Positions 23,485-30,619 of a stretch of DNA of 32,678 nt are shown here, piece after piece. How positions within the stretch are numbered: the stretch's first letter is position 1; each line of letters opens with the position of its first letter. A model generated the notes under the pieces. That model saw nothing but the letters and a program-made list of their open reading frames with translations, had not been told where the DNA came from and made no database searches. The position numbers and the translations under genes were made by a program. The DNA comes from Mycoplasma sp. CAG:877 (GTDB lineage Bacteria > Bacillota_I > Bacilli_A > RF39 > UBA660): assembly GCA_000433455.1 (NCBI GenBank), contig HF992491.1:2241-34918 (forward strand), written 5' to 3'.

Positions 23485-24342
23485 ATGAAGGAGTTAGTAG
23501 AAAAGTTCAAAGATAAAAAAGAACAAAAGAAAATTATCATGCTGATTGTTTCATTATTCTTTAGTGCTATAGTTTATAATCTGTTTTTATTACCAGTAAA
23601 TTTAGTAACTGGAGGAGCCGGTGGTATAGCAACTATAACTAATTACGTTTATGAAATAGATCCAGCTTTAATGATTTTATTAATATCACTAACATGTGCA
23701 CTTTTAAGTTTCATGTACTTAGGTCCAAAAGTAACAGCAGTAACTCTTTTAGCAAGTATCCTTTATCCAGCCTTTGTAGAACTAACAGAACCCCTAACTA
23801 CAATAGTTCAAATAGATTATAGTGATATGTTTATTATTACAATCTTTGCCGGAGTTTTAAATGGTATTGCCAATGGGCTTATGTATAAAACAGGTTACAA
23901 TAATGGTGGCCTTCCAGTTATAAGTCAAATCCTAGAGAAGTATTATAAAATACCAATAGCAAAAACTAGTGCAATTATGAATACAACGGTTGTCTTAATT
24001 GGAGGAGTATTCTTTGGTTGGACTAATGTTATGTATGCAATTATTTTAATATATCTAAATACTATTATAATAAACAAGGTACTACTAGGTATCTCTAATA
24101 ATAAAGCATTCTATATCATAACTTCCGAAGAGGATCAAATTAAAGAATATATCATAAAAACACTAGGACATAGTGTAACAGTCTTCGATGTAAAAGGTGG
24201 TTTTCTAAATAAAAAGAACAAAGTAGTTTTAACTGTTGTTCCAACAAGAGAATATTACAGGGTAACAGAAGGTATAAAAACAATCGATAAAAATGCTTTC
24301 TTCGTTGTAACAGACTCATACGAAGTAGTAGGTGGAAAGTAA
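23485..24342 (+). CDS. YitT family membrane protein (second of a tandem pair)
   Basis: A 285-residue paralogue of the preceding gene, alike along its whole length: TGGAGGIATITNYVYEIDPA, a YNNGGLPVISQILEKYY block in place of the GGGTD block, and the DUF2179 ending NKAFYIITSEE...VVTDSYEVVGGK. The pair may form a heteromer. ATG 23485 is chosen instead of the in-frame ATG 23455, which lies inside the previous gene; GGAGG (23472-23476) fits 23485. The stop codon is followed by a terminator, so this closes the prfB-yitT-yitT unit. Confidence 0.9.
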   Translation: MKELVEKFKDKKEQKKIIMLIVSLFFSAIVYNLFLLPVNLVTGGAGGIATITNYVYEIDPALMILLISLTCALLSFMYLGPKVTAVTLLASILYPAFVELTEPLTTIVQIDYSDMFIITIFAGVLNGIANGLMYKTGYNNGGLPVISQILEKYYKIPIAKTSAIMNTTVVLIGGVFFGWTNVMYAIILIYLNTIIINKVLLGISNNKAFYIITSEEDQIKEYIIKTLGHSVTVFDVKGGFLNKKNKVVLTVVPTREYYRVTEGIKTIDKNAFFVVTDSYEVVGGK

Positions 24343-24379
24343 TACCAAATGTCTAATAATGTAACTATAGATGTCAAGG

Positions 24380-24406
24380 GAGAAGTAAAAATTAACTTCT
24401 CTTTTA
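24380..24406 (+). terminator. Intrinsic terminator after the YitT pair
   Basis: GAGAAGT (24380-24386) pairs with ACTTCTC (24395-24401) across eight bases, followed by TTTTA. Confidence 0.75.
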
Positions 24407-24421
24407 TTGTGTAAAAATTTA

Positions 24422-24430
24422 TGTTATAAT
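24422..24430 (+). promoter_or_regulatory. Extended -10 promoter of ftsEX
   Basis: TGTTATAAT, with perfect -10 and TGn extension, is 24 bases before ATG 24455 and directly after a terminator. No consensus -35 is seen. Confidence 0.6.
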
Positions 24431-24454
24431 AAAGTAGCTAAGGTGGTTGATAAA

Positions 24455-25153
24455 ATGGATTTAATCAGAATTAAACACGTTGAGAAAAAATATCGCAACG
24501 GTGTTACAGCTATTTATGATCTAAATTTAGCAATCGAGAAAGGCTCATTTGTCTTTGTAATAGGTGGGTCTGGTTCTGGAAAGAGTACACTAATTAAAAT
24601 GCTGTACCGTGAAGAAAAACCAACTAAAGGTCAAATAATAGTAGGAGGCCTAGACGTTGCTAAATTAAGAAATAAAAAAGTATATAAATTAAGACGTAAA
24701 TTAGGAATTGTCTTCCAAGATTATAGACTTCTTCCTAAATTAACAGTTTACGAAAATGTTGCTTTTGCTCTAGAAGTAATTGGTGCTAAAAAAGATGAAA
24801 TAAGAGTAAAAGTATTAAAAGCTCTAGAAGATGTAGGACTAAAAAATAAAATACATAATTACCCAGACCAACTATCTGGTGGAGAACAACAACGTGTTGC
24901 AATAGCAAGAGCGATTGTTAACGATCCAAAATTATTATTATGTGATGAACCTACAGGAAACCTAGATCCTGAAAAAAGTATGGAAATCATGAATGTATTA
25001 GATGATATCAATAAAACAAGAGGAACGACAATTATTATGGCAACACATGATCAAGATATTGTTAATAAAATGAAAAAACAAGTTCTAATATTAAAAGATG
25101 GACACTTAGTAACCTTTAAAGAGAAAGGAGTCTATGATAATGAAGCTATTTAG
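24455..25153 (+). CDS. ftsE: Cell division ATP-binding protein FtsE
   Basis: A 232-residue ABC ATPase. Walker A is GGSGSGKSTLIKML, the Q-loop is VFQDYRLLP (a typical FtsE form), the signature is LSGGEQQRVAIARAI, Walker B is LLLCDEPTGNLDP, and the switch His is in MATHDQDIV. With FtsX it couples ATP hydrolysis at the division site to activation of a peptidoglycan hydrolase. ATG 24455 is chosen over ATG 24407, because AGGTGG sits eight bases before it, FtsE proteins normally start just before this Ile-Arg-x-x-x-V strand, and 24407 would lie upstream of the -10. The gene overlaps ftsX by 14 bases. Confidence 0.95.
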   Translation: MDLIRIKHVEKKYRNGVTAIYDLNLAIEKGSFVFVIGGSGSGKSTLIKMLYREEKPTKGQIIVGGLDVAKLRNKKVYKLRRKLGIVFQDYRLLPKLTVYENVAFALEVIGAKKDEIRVKVLKALEDVGLKNKIHNYPDQLSGGEQQRVAIARAIVNDPKLLLCDEPTGNLDPEKSMEIMNVLDDINKTRGTTIIMATHDQDIVNKMKKQVLILKDGHLVTFKEKGVYDNEAI

Positions 25154-26039
25154 AATGTTAGGAAGAAGTATCAGAGATGCTTTCAAAAGTGTAATAAGGA
25201 ACTTTAGTTTATCACTAGCTTCTATTTCTTGTATAACTATAACACTAATAATAGTTGCTATTGCCATAATGGCATCATTTAATATTAATAATTTTACAAC
25301 TGAAATAGAAAAAGATTTAACAATCGTAGTATTTCTAGATAGAGATGCAACCGAAGAAGATATAAAAGATGTTAAAACTAATATTGAAAAAATATCAAAT
25401 GTTGAAAAAATAACTTATATTTCTAAAGCTGAAGTAAAAAAAGAAATGCAACAAGAGTCTGAAGTACTAGATAAAGTACTAGATGGGTATAGTGAAGGAG
25501 AAAGTCCTTTAAAAGATACGTATCAAGTCAAAGTAAAAAATATTGAACAAATAAAAGATACAGCAGATAGAATAAAGAAAATAAACTCAGTATCTGTAGT
25601 TAGATATGGTGAAGGTATGGTAGAAAAATTAGTATCTGCCTTCGACTCAGTAAAGAAAGTAACTTATGGAGTTGTAATTGCTTTAGTAGTTGTAACCGTA
25701 TTCTTAATTGTTAATACTATTAAATTAACAATTTCAGCAAGACGTCGTGAAATAGGTATCATGAGATTAGTTGGTGCTAGTAACTTTACTATCAAAACAC
25801 CATTTATAGTTGAAGGTATGATACTTGGTCTATTAGGTTCAATAATACCAATTATCTTTACAACATATGGTTACATGGCTTTCTATAAACATTTTGATGG
25901 CTATTTATTCTCAAAATTAATAGTCCTAATCAAGCCGGAACCATTTATTTATACAACTTCATTAATGGTAGTTATAATAGGAATCTTAGTTGGTATGATC
26001 GGTAGTGCGAGTGCCGTTAAGAAGTATTTAAAAATCTAA
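25140..26039 (+). CDS. ftsX: Cell division protein FtsX
   Basis: A 299-residue membrane partner of FtsE. A cytoplasmic N-terminus (FRMLGRSIRDAFKSVIRNFS) leads to helix 1 at about 24-46. An external loop of about 120 residues (TIVVFLDRDATEEDIKDVKT...) is the region that contacts the hydrolase. Three more helices follow, with the ARRREIGIMRLVGASNFTIK motif typical of FtsX-like permease domains. ATG 25140 fits the AAAGGAG (25124-25130) better than ATG 25134, which is only three bases away. It overlaps ftsE upstream and shares one base with the hydrolase gene downstream. Confidence 0.94.
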   Translation: MKLFRMLGRSIRDAFKSVIRNFSLSLASISCITITLIIVAIAIMASFNINNFTTEIEKDLTIVVFLDRDATEEDIKDVKTNIEKISNVEKITYISKAEVKKEMQQESEVLDKVLDGYSEGESPLKDTYQVKVKNIEQIKDTADRIKKINSVSVVRYGEGMVEKLVSAFDSVKKVTYGVVIALVVVTVFLIVNTIKLTISARRREIGIMRLVGASNFTIKTPFIVEGMILGLLGSIIPIIFTTYGYMAFYKHFDGYLFSKLIVLIKPEPFIYTTSLMVVIIGILVGMIGSASAVKKYLKI

Positions 26040-27265
26040 TGAAAACTAAAAAAATAATAAGTATCTTATCAATAATAACTTTACTTTTACCACTTGTGGC
26101 ACTACCTATGAATACAAGTGCTAAAACGTTAAAGCAGTTTGAAGATGAAGTAAAAAAATATACTAAAAAACTAGAAGAACAAAAGGCAAACCTAGCAACA
26201 AACGATGCTGAGGTTGCTAAGATAAGAACAAAAATCGCCAATATTGAAAAGCAAATAACTGAAGCTGAAGAAAAGATTAAATCATTACAAGCTGAAATAG
26301 AAGCAAGTAATGAAGAGATTAAGGCAAAAGGCGAAGAAAGCAAAAGAATAATTGAGTACTATCAAATATCTAATGGCGATAATGCTTATCTAGAATATGC
26401 TTTTGGAGCAAGTAATATAACTGATATGATTTATCGTCTATCTGTAGTTGAACAATTAACTGAATATAATGAACAACTAATAAAAGATCTAGAAGCGTTA
26501 ATTGAAAAGAATAAGAGTCAACAAAAAGATCAAAAAGCTCAAAAAGAAGAATTAAATAAATTAAAGACATCTCTTGAAGATGAACGAGCTAAGATTCAAG
26601 CTGATTCTATGGCTATTAAAGAGACAATGCCAAGTATTGAAGAACAAATAAAAGCTGCTCAAGAAAACGTTAGTTACTATAAAAAATTAGGTTGTGGAGA
26701 AAATGAAGATATTCAAGCTTGTCAATATAGAATTAGTCAATCTCAAACTGGTGACTCTATACCAAGTGTAAATGGTTTCTATAGACCAATTGAATATGGT
26801 TACCTTACTCAAGGATTCTATGGTTATGGTGGTCACTTAGGCTTAGATGTTTCAAGTTCTGATAAAGCAATCCCAGTATATCCAATCGCAACAGGAAGAG
26901 TATGGAAAGTATATCATGATAATTGCATATCCGGTGACTGGAGAAATGGTGGAAACTGTATATATGGTTGTAATGGAAAAGCTTTAGTTGTAAAAATAAG
27001 ACATGACGTAAATGGAAAATATATTTATTCAACTTATGCTCATATGCGTAGTTTTGGAGATATTAGAGAAGGTCAAATAGTAACACCATTTACAATAATT
27101 GGATACATGGGAGCAACAGGTTGTGCAACAGGTCCACACGTACATCTAGAAATAACAAATTGTGACTGGTTCAGAGGTGGTGGATGTACCTGGGATCAAT
27201 ATCAACGAAATGCTGTAAATCCAACTAGATATGTTAATTTCCCAACAAGATGGAATAATCGTTAA
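26039..27265 (+). CDS. Secreted coiled-coil M23 peptidoglycan hydrolase (PcsB/EnvC-like partner of FtsEX)
   Basis: A 408-residue protein. The signal peptide is residues 1 to about 28 (cut after NTSA). A long coiled coil (about 30-215) is expected to dock on FtsX and keep the enzyme inactive. The M23 LytM-type endopeptidase domain begins at about 245. Zinc ligands H266-x3-D270 (GGHLGLDV) and H369 in GPHVHLE are present, with the catalytic His in YAHM, so unlike EnvC it should itself cut crosslinks. Eight Cys are in the mature protein, several in an insert at about 300-315. The start codon overlaps the ftsX stop as TAATG, so translation is coupled. The operon order matches the FtsEX-hydrolase partnership known from streptococci (PcsB, a CHAP enzyme) and E. 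coli (EnvC). Confidence 0.9.
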   Translation: MKTKKIISILSIITLLLPLVALPMNTSAKTLKQFEDEVKKYTKKLEEQKANLATNDAEVAKIRTKIANIEKQITEAEEKIKSLQAEIEASNEEIKAKGEESKRIIEYYQISNGDNAYLEYAFGASNITDMIYRLSVVEQLTEYNEQLIKDLEALIEKNKSQQKDQKAQKEELNKLKTSLEDERAKIQADSMAIKETMPSIEEQIKAAQENVSYYKKLGCGENEDIQACQYRISQSQTGDSIPSVNGFYRPIEYGYLTQGFYGYGGHLGLDVSSSDKAIPVYPIATGRVWKVYHDNCISGDWRNGGNCIYGCNGKALVVKIRHDVNGKYIYSTYAHMRSFGDIREGQIVTPFTIIGYMGATGCATGPHVHLEITNCDWFRGGGCTWDQYQRNAVNPTRYVNFPTRWNNR

Positions 27266-27292
27266 ACGTATAGTTTTCTATACGTTTTTTCT
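27264..27292 (+). terminator. Strong terminator of the ftsEX operon
   Basis: A ten-base perfect stem, AAACGTATAG (27264-27273) with CTATACGTTT (27278-27287), a TTTT loop and a T tract. The stem overlaps the stop codon. Confidence 0.93.
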
Positions 27293-27309
27293 TTGTTAAC
27301 AAAAAAAGG

Positions 27310-27338
27310 TTGACATACATTGAAATGGATGTTATCAT
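27310..27338 (+). promoter_or_regulatory. Consensus sigma-A promoter of the leader/ABC exporter unit
   Basis: TTGACA (27310-27315) and TATCAT (27333-27338) are separated by exactly 17 bases. It is the only promoter in the window with a perfect -35. Start of transcription is expected near 27345, eleven bases before the AAAGGAG of the leader peptide. Confidence 0.85.
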
Positions 27339-27361
27339 TAAACCATAAACAAAAGAAAGGA

Positions 27362-27494
27362 GTGAGAATATGATTTGGAATTTAAACAACAAAATAATGA
27401 GAAAAAATGATGACCTAGTGAGAACAAAAGTATTCTCACGAATTTTAAACGTATAATAAATATAGTTATATAAAGAGGTCATCAAGACCTCTTT
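27362..27494 (+). promoter_or_regulatory. Attenuator with alternative pairing segments
   Basis: Five segments can pair in exclusive ways. A, GTGAGAATA (27362-27370, covering the leader start codon) complements C, TATTCTCAC (27431-27439). B, GTGAGAA (27418-27424) also pairs with the last seven bases of C. D, GATGACCT (27409-27416) is the exact complement of E, AGGTCATC (27476-27483). E is in the left arm and loop of the terminator and would otherwise let AAAGAGGTC pair with GACCTCTTT. D-E enclosing B-C forms an antiterminator. A ribosome stalled before D would favour it; one that runs through D would favour termination. Confidence 0.75.
27370..27456 (+). CDS. 28-residue leader peptide upstream of the ABC exporter
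   Basis: A short open frame, ATG 27370 to TAA 27456, with a strong ribosome binding site AAAGGAG (27356-27362) at seven-base spacing. The peptide begins MIWNLNNKIMRKNDD and continues LVRTKVFSRILNV. It has no membrane or signal character. It sits between a consensus promoter and a terminator that precedes a multidrug-type exporter. The coding region contains two segments that can pair with other parts of the leader RNA (see the attenuator entry). This is the arrangement of leader peptides that make ribosomes stall on antibiotics and switch on resistance genes; in Bacillus subtilis bmrB before bmrCD is a known ABC-exporter example. A role as a stalling peptide is inferred. Confidence 0.75.
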   Translation: MIWNLNNKIMRKNDDLVRTKVFSRILNV

Positions 27495-27497
27495 TGT
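27472..27497 (+). terminator. Attenuator terminator before the ABC exporter
   Basis: AAAGAGGTC (27472-27480) and GACCTCTTT (27486-27494) form a nine-base perfect stem with a five-base loop, followed by a short T-rich tail. It lies 15 bases after the leader peptide stop codon. Confidence 0.8.
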
Positions 27498-27520
27498 TGT
27501 GGAAAAAACATTATTAAAAG

Positions 27521-27566
27521 AAAGGAGTATCCAATAAAAATATAATTGGATTAGACTAAGTATATG
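27521..27566 (+). promoter_or_regulatory. Distant ribosome binding site with intervening hairpin
   Basis: AAAGGAG (27521-27527) is 36 bases before ATG 27564, and no nearer Shine-Dalgarno exists. TCCAAT (27530-27535) and ATTGGA (27545-27550) can pair across a nine-base loop, which would bring the site to about 15 bases from the ATG. The in-frame TAG at 27552-27554 excludes an earlier start. Confidence 0.5.
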
Positions 27567-29300
27567 AAAAAATATAATAATTTTAAAATATTATGGCACT
27601 ATTTAAAAGATGAAAAACCAAGATTAATTCTATATATGCTTTTAGTTTTATCATCATATTTACCAGTATTATTTGCTGCTTACTTTTGGGGTAAGGCACT
27701 AGAATTTCTTATCTTAAAAGACATAATGGGCTTTATAAAATATTTAGCTTTATGGGAAGGAATATATATATTACTTTTCTCATTTTTACAAATTCCACGA
27801 GATAAAATATATAACTACTTAGAGATAAAATTCATAGAAAATGTTAGCATGGATTTATATAAAAAAATAGATTGCCTACCAGCTAAAGCCTTTGAAGATA
27901 TTGGGGTTGGAGAGTTTATTAATAGATTATATAATGATCCAGATCGAGTAATGGAACTACTTGCTAAATTAATAAAATTAATTTGTAAAGCTTTAGTTGT
28001 AGTAGCAATTCTAATTTTAGCTTTCTCTATATCATGGGTTATAGGTTTAGAAATAGTTATTTTCGGTATTGTAATGGGTTATATTTCTACAAAGTATTTC
28101 CCTAAAATAAAAAAGACCCAAGAACAAATAAAAAAACAATCAGATGCTTACATAAAAACAGCAACTGAAAATATAACCGGTATAAGAGAAATAAAATCAC
28201 TAGGTATAAAGAAAAATATAGAAAAGAGTATTAATGGACGCTTAAATGCACTATTTACTGATACTAAAAAAATTAAAAATCACGAAGTATGGTATTATGG
28301 TTTTAATAATTTAGCTTATTTTACTCTTCAATTTGTAATTTTACTAACCTGTGGATATTTCTTTATTCAAGGAAAAATTACTTATGCAACTTTCATAATG
28401 ATGGAAATGTATATATGGAGAATAGATGAAGTTGTGGAAAGTATTTCTGAATTTGGAGTAAGTTATAATAAAGTAACAGTATCACTAAAAAGAATAGATG
28501 AAATTATTAATAACAGGCTGTATAAAGATGAACATTTTGGTAAAAAGACATTAGTAAACAATGCCGGTGTAATTGAATTTAAAAATGTAAAATTCAAATA
28601 CTCTGAAGATGAAGATTATACTTTAAATGGTCTAAATCTAAAAGTAGTACCAAATAAAAAAATTGCTATTGTAGGTAAATCTGGTAATGGTAAATCAACT
28701 ATCTTTAATTTACTATTAAGATATTTTGATTCAACAACTGGTGAAATATTAATAGATGGTATAAATATAAAAGATTTAACTGAAAAATCTCTACGTGAAA
28801 ATATTTCTATTATAAGACAAGCACCATTCCTATTTAATTTAACAATACTTGAAAACTTTAAATTAGTAAAACCTAATGTAACTTTAAAAGAAGTAAGAAA
28901 GTACTGTAAAGAAGCATATATAGATGACTATATTATGTCACTACCTAATAAGTATAATACAGTTATAGGAGAAGGTGGAATAAACCTATCTGGTGGTCAA
29001 AAACAACGTCTAGCAATCGCAAGAACTCTACTATTAAATACTAAAATAATTTTATTTGATGAAGCAACATCTGCTCTAGATAATGAGTCACAAGAATATA
29101 TCAAAAAAACGATTAATAACTTAGTAAAAGACCACACAATAATAATCGTTGCTCATCGTCTATCTACTATCGTAGATGCTGATATAATTAATATTATTGA
29201 TAAAGGTAAACTAGAAAGTTCTGGTACTCACGAAGAACTACTAAAAACATCTAAAGTATATAAAACCTTATATTCAAATGAAACATCAAGTTCCATCTAA
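27564..29300 (+). CDS. ABC-type exporter (fused membrane and ATPase domains)
   Basis: A 578-residue half-transporter. Six membrane helices occupy about 15-300 (ABC exporter type I fold), with GVGEFINRLYNDPDRV in the intracellular loop that couples to the ATPase. The ATPase domain (about 335-575) has Walker A GKSGNGKSTIFNLL (Lys near 377), the Q-loop IIRQAPFLFN, the signature LSGGQKQRLAIART, Walker B IILFDEATSALD and the switch His in VAHRLSTI. It should work as a homodimer or with a partner not in this window, exporting drugs, lipids or peptides; no peptidase domain is fused. The promoter, leader peptide and attenuator upstream point to inducible expression by translation inhibitors, which favours a drug-export role. 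That is inference. Confidence 0.9.
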   Translation: MKKYNNFKILWHYLKDEKPRLILYMLLVLSSYLPVLFAAYFWGKALEFLILKDIMGFIKYLALWEGIYILLFSFLQIPRDKIYNYLEIKFIENVSMDLYKKIDCLPAKAFEDIGVGEFINRLYNDPDRVMELLAKLIKLICKALVVVAILILAFSISWVIGLEIVIFGIVMGYISTKYFPKIKKTQEQIKKQSDAYIKTATENITGIREIKSLGIKKNIEKSINGRLNALFTDTKKIKNHEVWYYGFNNLAYFTLQFVILLTCGYFFIQGKITYATFIMMEMYIWRIDEVVESISEFGVSYNKVTVSLKRIDEIINNRLYKDEHFGKKTLVNNAGVIEFKNVKFKYSEDEDYTLNGLNLKVVPNKKIAIVGKSGNGKSTIFNLLLRYFDSTTGEILIDGINIKDLTEKSLRENISIIRQAPFLFNLTILENFKLVKPNVTLKEVRKYCKEAYIDDYIMSLPNKYNTVIGEGGINLSGGQKQRLAIARTLLLNTKIILFDEATSALDNESQEYIKKTINNLVKDHTIIIVAHRLSTIVDADIINIIDKGKLESSGTHEELLKTSKVYKTLYSNETSSSI

Positions 29301-29305
29301 AATTC

Positions 29306-29335
29306 TTGCAATCTTAATACAACTTGTGGTATACA
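29306..29335 (+). promoter_or_regulatory. Promoter of the signal-peptidase-like gene
   Basis: TTGCAA (29306-29311) and TATACA (29330-29335) lie 18 bases apart, with TGG just before the -10. It is placed right after the exporter stop codon and 35 bases before ATG 29370. Confidence 0.5.
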
Positions 29336-29369
29336 TATATTATAAAAGTATATAGAAAGGTAGAATAGT

Positions 29370-29888
29370 ATGAGAACATTTATAACAAGATTGATTATTA
29401 CATTATTAGTTATTATAAGTATTTTTATCTTTATAATATTTATACAAAATATTGTTGATAAAGGCGAAGCCTTAAGATTCCTAGGTAATAGATTTATAGT
29501 AGCAACAGAAAACTATGAACCATATGAAATAAATAAATATGATATAGTAATTGCTCATGAACTAGATCCATCAGAAGTAAAAGAAAATCAAATAATTACT
29601 TACTATACATCTGATAAAGAATATAAGTTTGCAAAAGTATTATCTGTTGAACCTGATGGCATAAAAGTTGAATTAAAAGACTCTAGTGAAACTATTATAT
29701 CTACATCCATGGTAACCGGTCTATATTTCAAAGAGAAGATAGAAAACTTTGGTAAATATATACTATTCTTTCAAAGTTTAAAGGGTTTTTTAATATCGAT
29801 AGGAATCATCTTTGTAATAATAATTATAATGAGTCTATTTGAAAATATTTGGTTTGCTATAAAGAAACTATTTACAAAGAAAGCTTAA
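29370..29888 (+). CDS. SipW/S26B signal-peptidase-like membrane protein lacking catalytic residues
   Basis: A 172-residue protein with an N-terminal membrane helix (about 7-28) and a C-terminal one (about 138-162), the layout of SipW/ER-type signal peptidase I. The external part aligns with that family: VATENYEPYEINKYDIVI stands where 'SGSMEPxxxxGDxxxv' is expected, followed by ENQIITYY, YKFAKVLSVEPDG in place of 'THRIxxxxxxG', and FGKYILFFQSLKGF near the second helix. The nucleophile Ser is Asn48 and the expected His is Ala or Lys, so cleavage by this mechanism is unlikely. It may bind signal peptides or regulate a true peptidase. It stands alone between a promoter and a terminator. The homology call is by pattern and moderate. 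Confidence 0.6.
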   Translation: MRTFITRLIITLLVIISIFIFIIFIQNIVDKGEALRFLGNRFIVATENYEPYEINKYDIVIAHELDPSEVKENQIITYYTSDKEYKFAKVLSVEPDGIKVELKDSSETIISTSMVTGLYFKEKIENFGKYILFFQSLKGFLISIGIIFVIIIIMSLFENIWFAIKKLFTKKA

Positions 29889-29920
29889 AGTACTACTGAC
29901 AAGTAGTACTTTTATTTTTT
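29887..29920 (+). terminator. Strong terminator after the signal-peptidase-like gene
   Basis: An eleven-base perfect stem, AAAGTACTACT (29887-29897) with AGTAGTACTTT (29902-29912), a GACA loop and a T-rich tail. Confidence 0.92.
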
Positions 29921-29928
29921 AAATTAAT

Positions 29929-29956
29929 TTGTTAATAATAGGAAGTATGTTATAAT
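29929..29956 (+). promoter_or_regulatory. Promoter of the WXG100 operon
   Basis: TTGTTA (29929-29934) and TATAAT (29951-29956) are 16 bases apart, with TGT directly before the -10. The first start codon is 40 bases downstream. Confidence 0.7.
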
Positions 29957-29995
29957 TAAAATGAATTATTATAGAGAAAATAAGGTGGGATACTA

Positions 29996-30289
29996 ATGAA
30001 TAATATTTATGTTTGCGACTTTGATGAGGTAGAAAAACTATGTAAAACGATAGATTCTAATATTAATACTCTGCAAAATGATTTAAATACTAGTAAGGAC
30101 AATTTACTTTCAACACTATCTTCAAATTGGAATGGTTCATCCTTCTCAACCTTTGCTGATAGTGTCAATGAACAACATGGAAAGATTGATAATAATATTA
30201 AAATATCAAGAAATGTAATAGATGTTGTAAAAGATGTCAGTAAGAAAATTCAAGAGTTGGAAGAAGACCTAACTGGCTATGATATGTAA
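29996..30289 (+). CDS. WXG100-family protein (ESAT-6-like)
   Basis: A 97-residue all-helical protein with the WXG turn as SNWNGSSFSTF near residue 45, between two long helices. Length and motif place it in the WXG100 family, small dimeric substrates or partners of type VII secretion. The C-terminal EELEEDLTGYDM is acidic, but the classical YxxxD/E export motif is not clear. It is the first gene of a four-gene operon in which all members start with a helical WXG-like region. No EssC-type ATPase gene lies in the window. Confidence 0.8.
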   Translation: MNNIYVCDFDEVEKLCKTIDSNINTLQNDLNTSKDNLLSTLSSNWNGSSFSTFADSVNEQHGKIDNNIKISRNVIDVVKDVSKKIQELEEDLTGYDM

Positions 30290-30300
30290 TAGGAGGAACT

Positions 30301-30609
30301 ATGAATAATAATAATTTTAATGTTAATAATTATGGTATATTAAATGATTCATCCAATATGTTGATTGGTAGCACAAACTCAACTGAAACTAATTTAAAAA
30401 ATATTCAAAGTAATGTTAATAAACTCTTTTCTGAAGATGTGTTTTCCGGACCAATTGCTGTTGAAATAAAAGAAAATTGGGACAACTCAATTACCAACTT
30501 AAATAATAGTATTGCTGATTTATCTAAAGCTGGAGCTGGATTAAAAAATATTAGTGAAAATTATCAAATAGCAGATGCTAGTAATTCTGAAAACATCGCT
30601 GGATTGTAG
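30301..30609 (+). CDS. Small helical WXG-like partner protein
   Basis: A 102-residue protein, Asn/Ser-rich, with a predicted helix-turn-helix hairpin. The turn has DVFSGPIAVEIKENW, where F-S-G takes the place of W-x-G and a Trp follows about ten residues later. The N-terminus MNNNNFNVNNYG is of low complexity. Size and position between WXG proteins suggest a heterodimer partner or chaperone for type VII substrates, as small helical proteins next to LXG effectors do. AGGAGG precedes ATG 30301, eleven bases after the previous gene. The family is not recognised with certainty. Confidence 0.6.
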   Translation: MNNNNFNVNNYGILNDSSNMLIGSTNSTETNLKNIQSNVNKLFSEDVFSGPIAVEIKENWDNSITNLNNSIADLSKAGAGLKNISENYQIADASNSENIAGL

Positions 30610-30619
30610 GAGGTAAAAT

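Noticed and set aside
24407..24454. ATG 24407 as start of ftsE
   Set aside because: It is upstream of the -10 element and adds residues absent from FtsE; AGGTGG supports ATG 24455.
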